Notes under the pieces: generated by a model
Told to the model about the DNA's origin: nothing
Seen by the model: the letters and a program-made list of their open reading frames with translations, nothing else
Database searches by the model: none
Assembly: GCA_031835245.1 (NCBI GenBank)
Contig: JAVKOQ010000519.1
Location: forward strand, 1 to 30,831
Length of the DNA: 30,831 nucleotides
Source: Balamuthia mandrillaris
Taxonomy: Eukaryota > Discosea > Longamoebia > Balamuthiidae
Direction of reading: 5' to 3'
Part shown: piece after piece, positions 29,700 to 30,831 of the stretch
Numbering within the stretch: the stretch's first letter is position 1
How the letters are laid out: the number at the start of each line of letters is the position of its first letter
Made by a program: the position numbers and the translations under genes

Positions 29700-30831
29700 A
29701 TGAACAAGCGACAAAGGACGTTGTATTCTTTCTTCCCCGTCCGAAGCCGACCGGAAGAAATAGAGAAGGAAGAAGAGCCACAAAAAGCGCCTCACCCCAA
29801 CGAAGAGGAACAACAACGATGTTGTTGGATAAATGAGCTGCTTCCGGACGATCTCCTCTACACCCTCTTGGCCCACTTGCCGCCGGGCGCGGCAGGCATA
29901 GCTGCTCGGACCTGTCGGCGCTGGTACTCCTGCTGTCCCTCTTCCCTTCGCAACAAGCTTGGGGCGCGGGCAATCAGCAGCAGCATCCCCTTGCTACGTT
30001 GGGCTCGACGGAGTGGCCTAACCCCTGCCAAACCTGCTGCCTGCTGCGTTGCAGCTGCCGAGCAAGGACAACTTCACATCCTCAAGTGGTTACGCAAGCA
30101 TGGCTTCCCGGTGTTGACCCAAGAGATCGCACCTGCAGCGGCGAGAGGGGCTCACCTCAAGGTCTTGCAATGGCTGGTTTCCGTGGAAGAACAAGAACCA
30201 GAACATCGAGGCGTCCGCCTTCTTGTACCTTCTGTTTGTGCTGCTGCAGCACGAATGGGTCACTTGGAAGTGCTGCGTTGGTTGAAGGAAAAAGGGTGTC
30301 CCTGGGATTATCACACTTACGTTGCCGCTGCAGAAGAAGGTCACTTAGAAGTGCTGCAATGGATCGTTGCACACATGGCAGTGCCTTGGGATGTGTTAAC
30401 CTTGTCTTCTCTCCAGAATGCAGCTGCCAAAGGTCGCCACCTTCACATCTTGCAATGGGCCGAAAAAATAGGGAGCATTGCTCACTGGTCACGCACCTCC
30501 CTTATGGTCTCTGCTGCTGAAGGAGGCAGCCTGGAAGTGATGCAATGGCTTAGAGGCAAAGGATGTGATTGGCACGCGATGATCTGTGAGGCAGCTGCTA
30601 TGCGGGGACACTTGGGGATGCTCAAGTGGCTGCGAGAGCAAGGATGCCCTTGGAGCTCCCAAGTATGTAAACATGCGGCCAGGAATGGAGACTTGGAAAT
30701 GTTGCAGTGGGCCAGAGCAAACGGCTGTCCGTGGAATTCCACGATGTGGGAAGCTGCTGCTGTTGGCGGCAATGTTGCTGTGCTTCAGTATCTGCATGCT
30801 CAACAGAACAACCACGGAGCCTTGTTTCGTT
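29700..30831 (+). CDS. F-box/ankyrin-repeat protein with N-terminal PIP-box-like motif (partial)
   Basis: Open from the ATG at 29700 to the window edge (377 residues seen); the upstream in-frame stop is at 29640. Residues 5-12 (QRTLYSFF) fit the PCNA-interaction consensus QxxLxxFF. Residues about 42-85 (NELLPDDLLYTLLAHLPPGA, then CRRWYSCCPSSLRNKL) resemble an F-box. From about residue 115 on there are at least eight ankyrin-type repeats of the WL..GCPW form (EGHLEVLQWIVA, LEVLRWLKEKGCPW, LGMLKWLREQGCPW, LEMLQWARANGCPW) familiar from amoebae, stramenopiles and large DNA viruses. F-box/ankyrin proteins usually act as SCF ubiquitin-ligase adaptors with the repeats as substrate binder; that role is inferred. 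Whether the gene is ancestral or was exchanged with a large virus cannot be judged from this window. Confidence 0.75.
   Translation, partial: MNKRQRTLYSFFPVRSRPEEIEKEEEPQKAPHPNEEEQQRCCWINELLPDDLLYTLLAHLPPGAAGIAARTCRRWYSCCPSSLRNKLGARAISSSIPLLRWARRSGLTPAKPAACCVAAAEQGQLHILKWLRKHGFPVLTQEIAPAAARGAHLKVLQWLVSVEEQEPEHRGVRLLVPSVCAAAARMGHLEVLRWLKEKGCPWDYHTYVAAAEEGHLEVLQWIVAHMAVPWDVLTLSSLQNAAAKGRHLHILQWAEKIGSIAHWSRTSLMVSAAEGGSLEVMQWLRGKGCDWHAMICEAAAMRGHLGMLKWLREQGCPWSSQVCKHAARNGDLEMLQWARANGCPWNSTMWEAAAVGGNVAVLQYLHAQQNNHGALFR

Noticed and set aside
29700-30831. Treating the F-box/ankyrin gene as an integrated viral fragment
   Set aside because: Such genes are common in amoeba genomes too; nothing else virus-like lies nearby.

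Overview
The window is nuclear DNA from a unicellular eukaryote. Genes are split by short spliceosomal introns (mostly 64-200 nt, GT..AG, often GTATG or GTACG at the donor), there are no operons, and the products are eukaryote-specific (Rpn9, ARF, NOL11, DCC1, BRCT, RCC1, TIR, tandem CH). The very compact layout, the F-box/ankyrin gene with WL..GCPW repeats, and the mixture of DA1-like, mu-class GST and bacterial-looking flavoprotein genes make a free-living amoeba (Amoebozoa, Acanthamoeba/Balamuthia grade) my best guess. That is inference; no marker in the window proves it. All exon joins below were chosen by eye from splice sites, reading phase and family similarity.

Layout: 1-574 minus, N-terminal part of an FAD-dependent oxidoreductase (runs off the left edge); 696-2303 plus, DA1-like LIM/metallopeptidase; 2823-4865 plus, tandem-CH plus C2 protein (7 exons); 5117-12186 minus, a 16-exon gene for a roughly 1,825-residue BRCT-RCC1-ankyrin-TIR protein; 13080-14635 minus, DCC1; 15065-15971 minus, HAD-family hydrolase; 16150-18809 minus, coiled-coil protein with two HARE-HTH domains; 19194-21131 plus, Rpn9/PSMD13; 21667-22038 minus, SRPBCC protein; 22802-23335 plus, ARF GTPase; 23666-24876 minus, mu-class GST; 25204-29154 plus, NOL11; 29700-30831 plus, F-box/ankyrin protein running off the right edge.

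The neighbours do not form a pathway. They are housekeeping functions (proteasome, ribosome biogenesis, vesicle traffic, cohesion clamp loading) interleaved with accessory genes. The standout is the BRCT-RCC1-ankyrin-TIR gene. It joins a nuclear-type phosphopeptide or DNA-damage module, a complete seven-bladed RCC1 propeller and about five ankyrin repeats to a TIR domain that keeps the glutamate used by NAD-cleaving TIRs. The exon phases agree across all 15 introns, so I read it as one gene.

Two genome-wide signals stand out. First, (CT)n tracts sit in introns and 3' flanks with the pyrimidines on the sense strand of the gene, whichever strand the gene is on. Second, GTCGAC flanked by A/T runs, best case a perfect 14-bp palindrome, recurs in non-coding 5' regions, three times about 86-91 nt upstream of a start codon. 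I saw no tRNA, rRNA, CRISPR array, retroelement or virus-like element.
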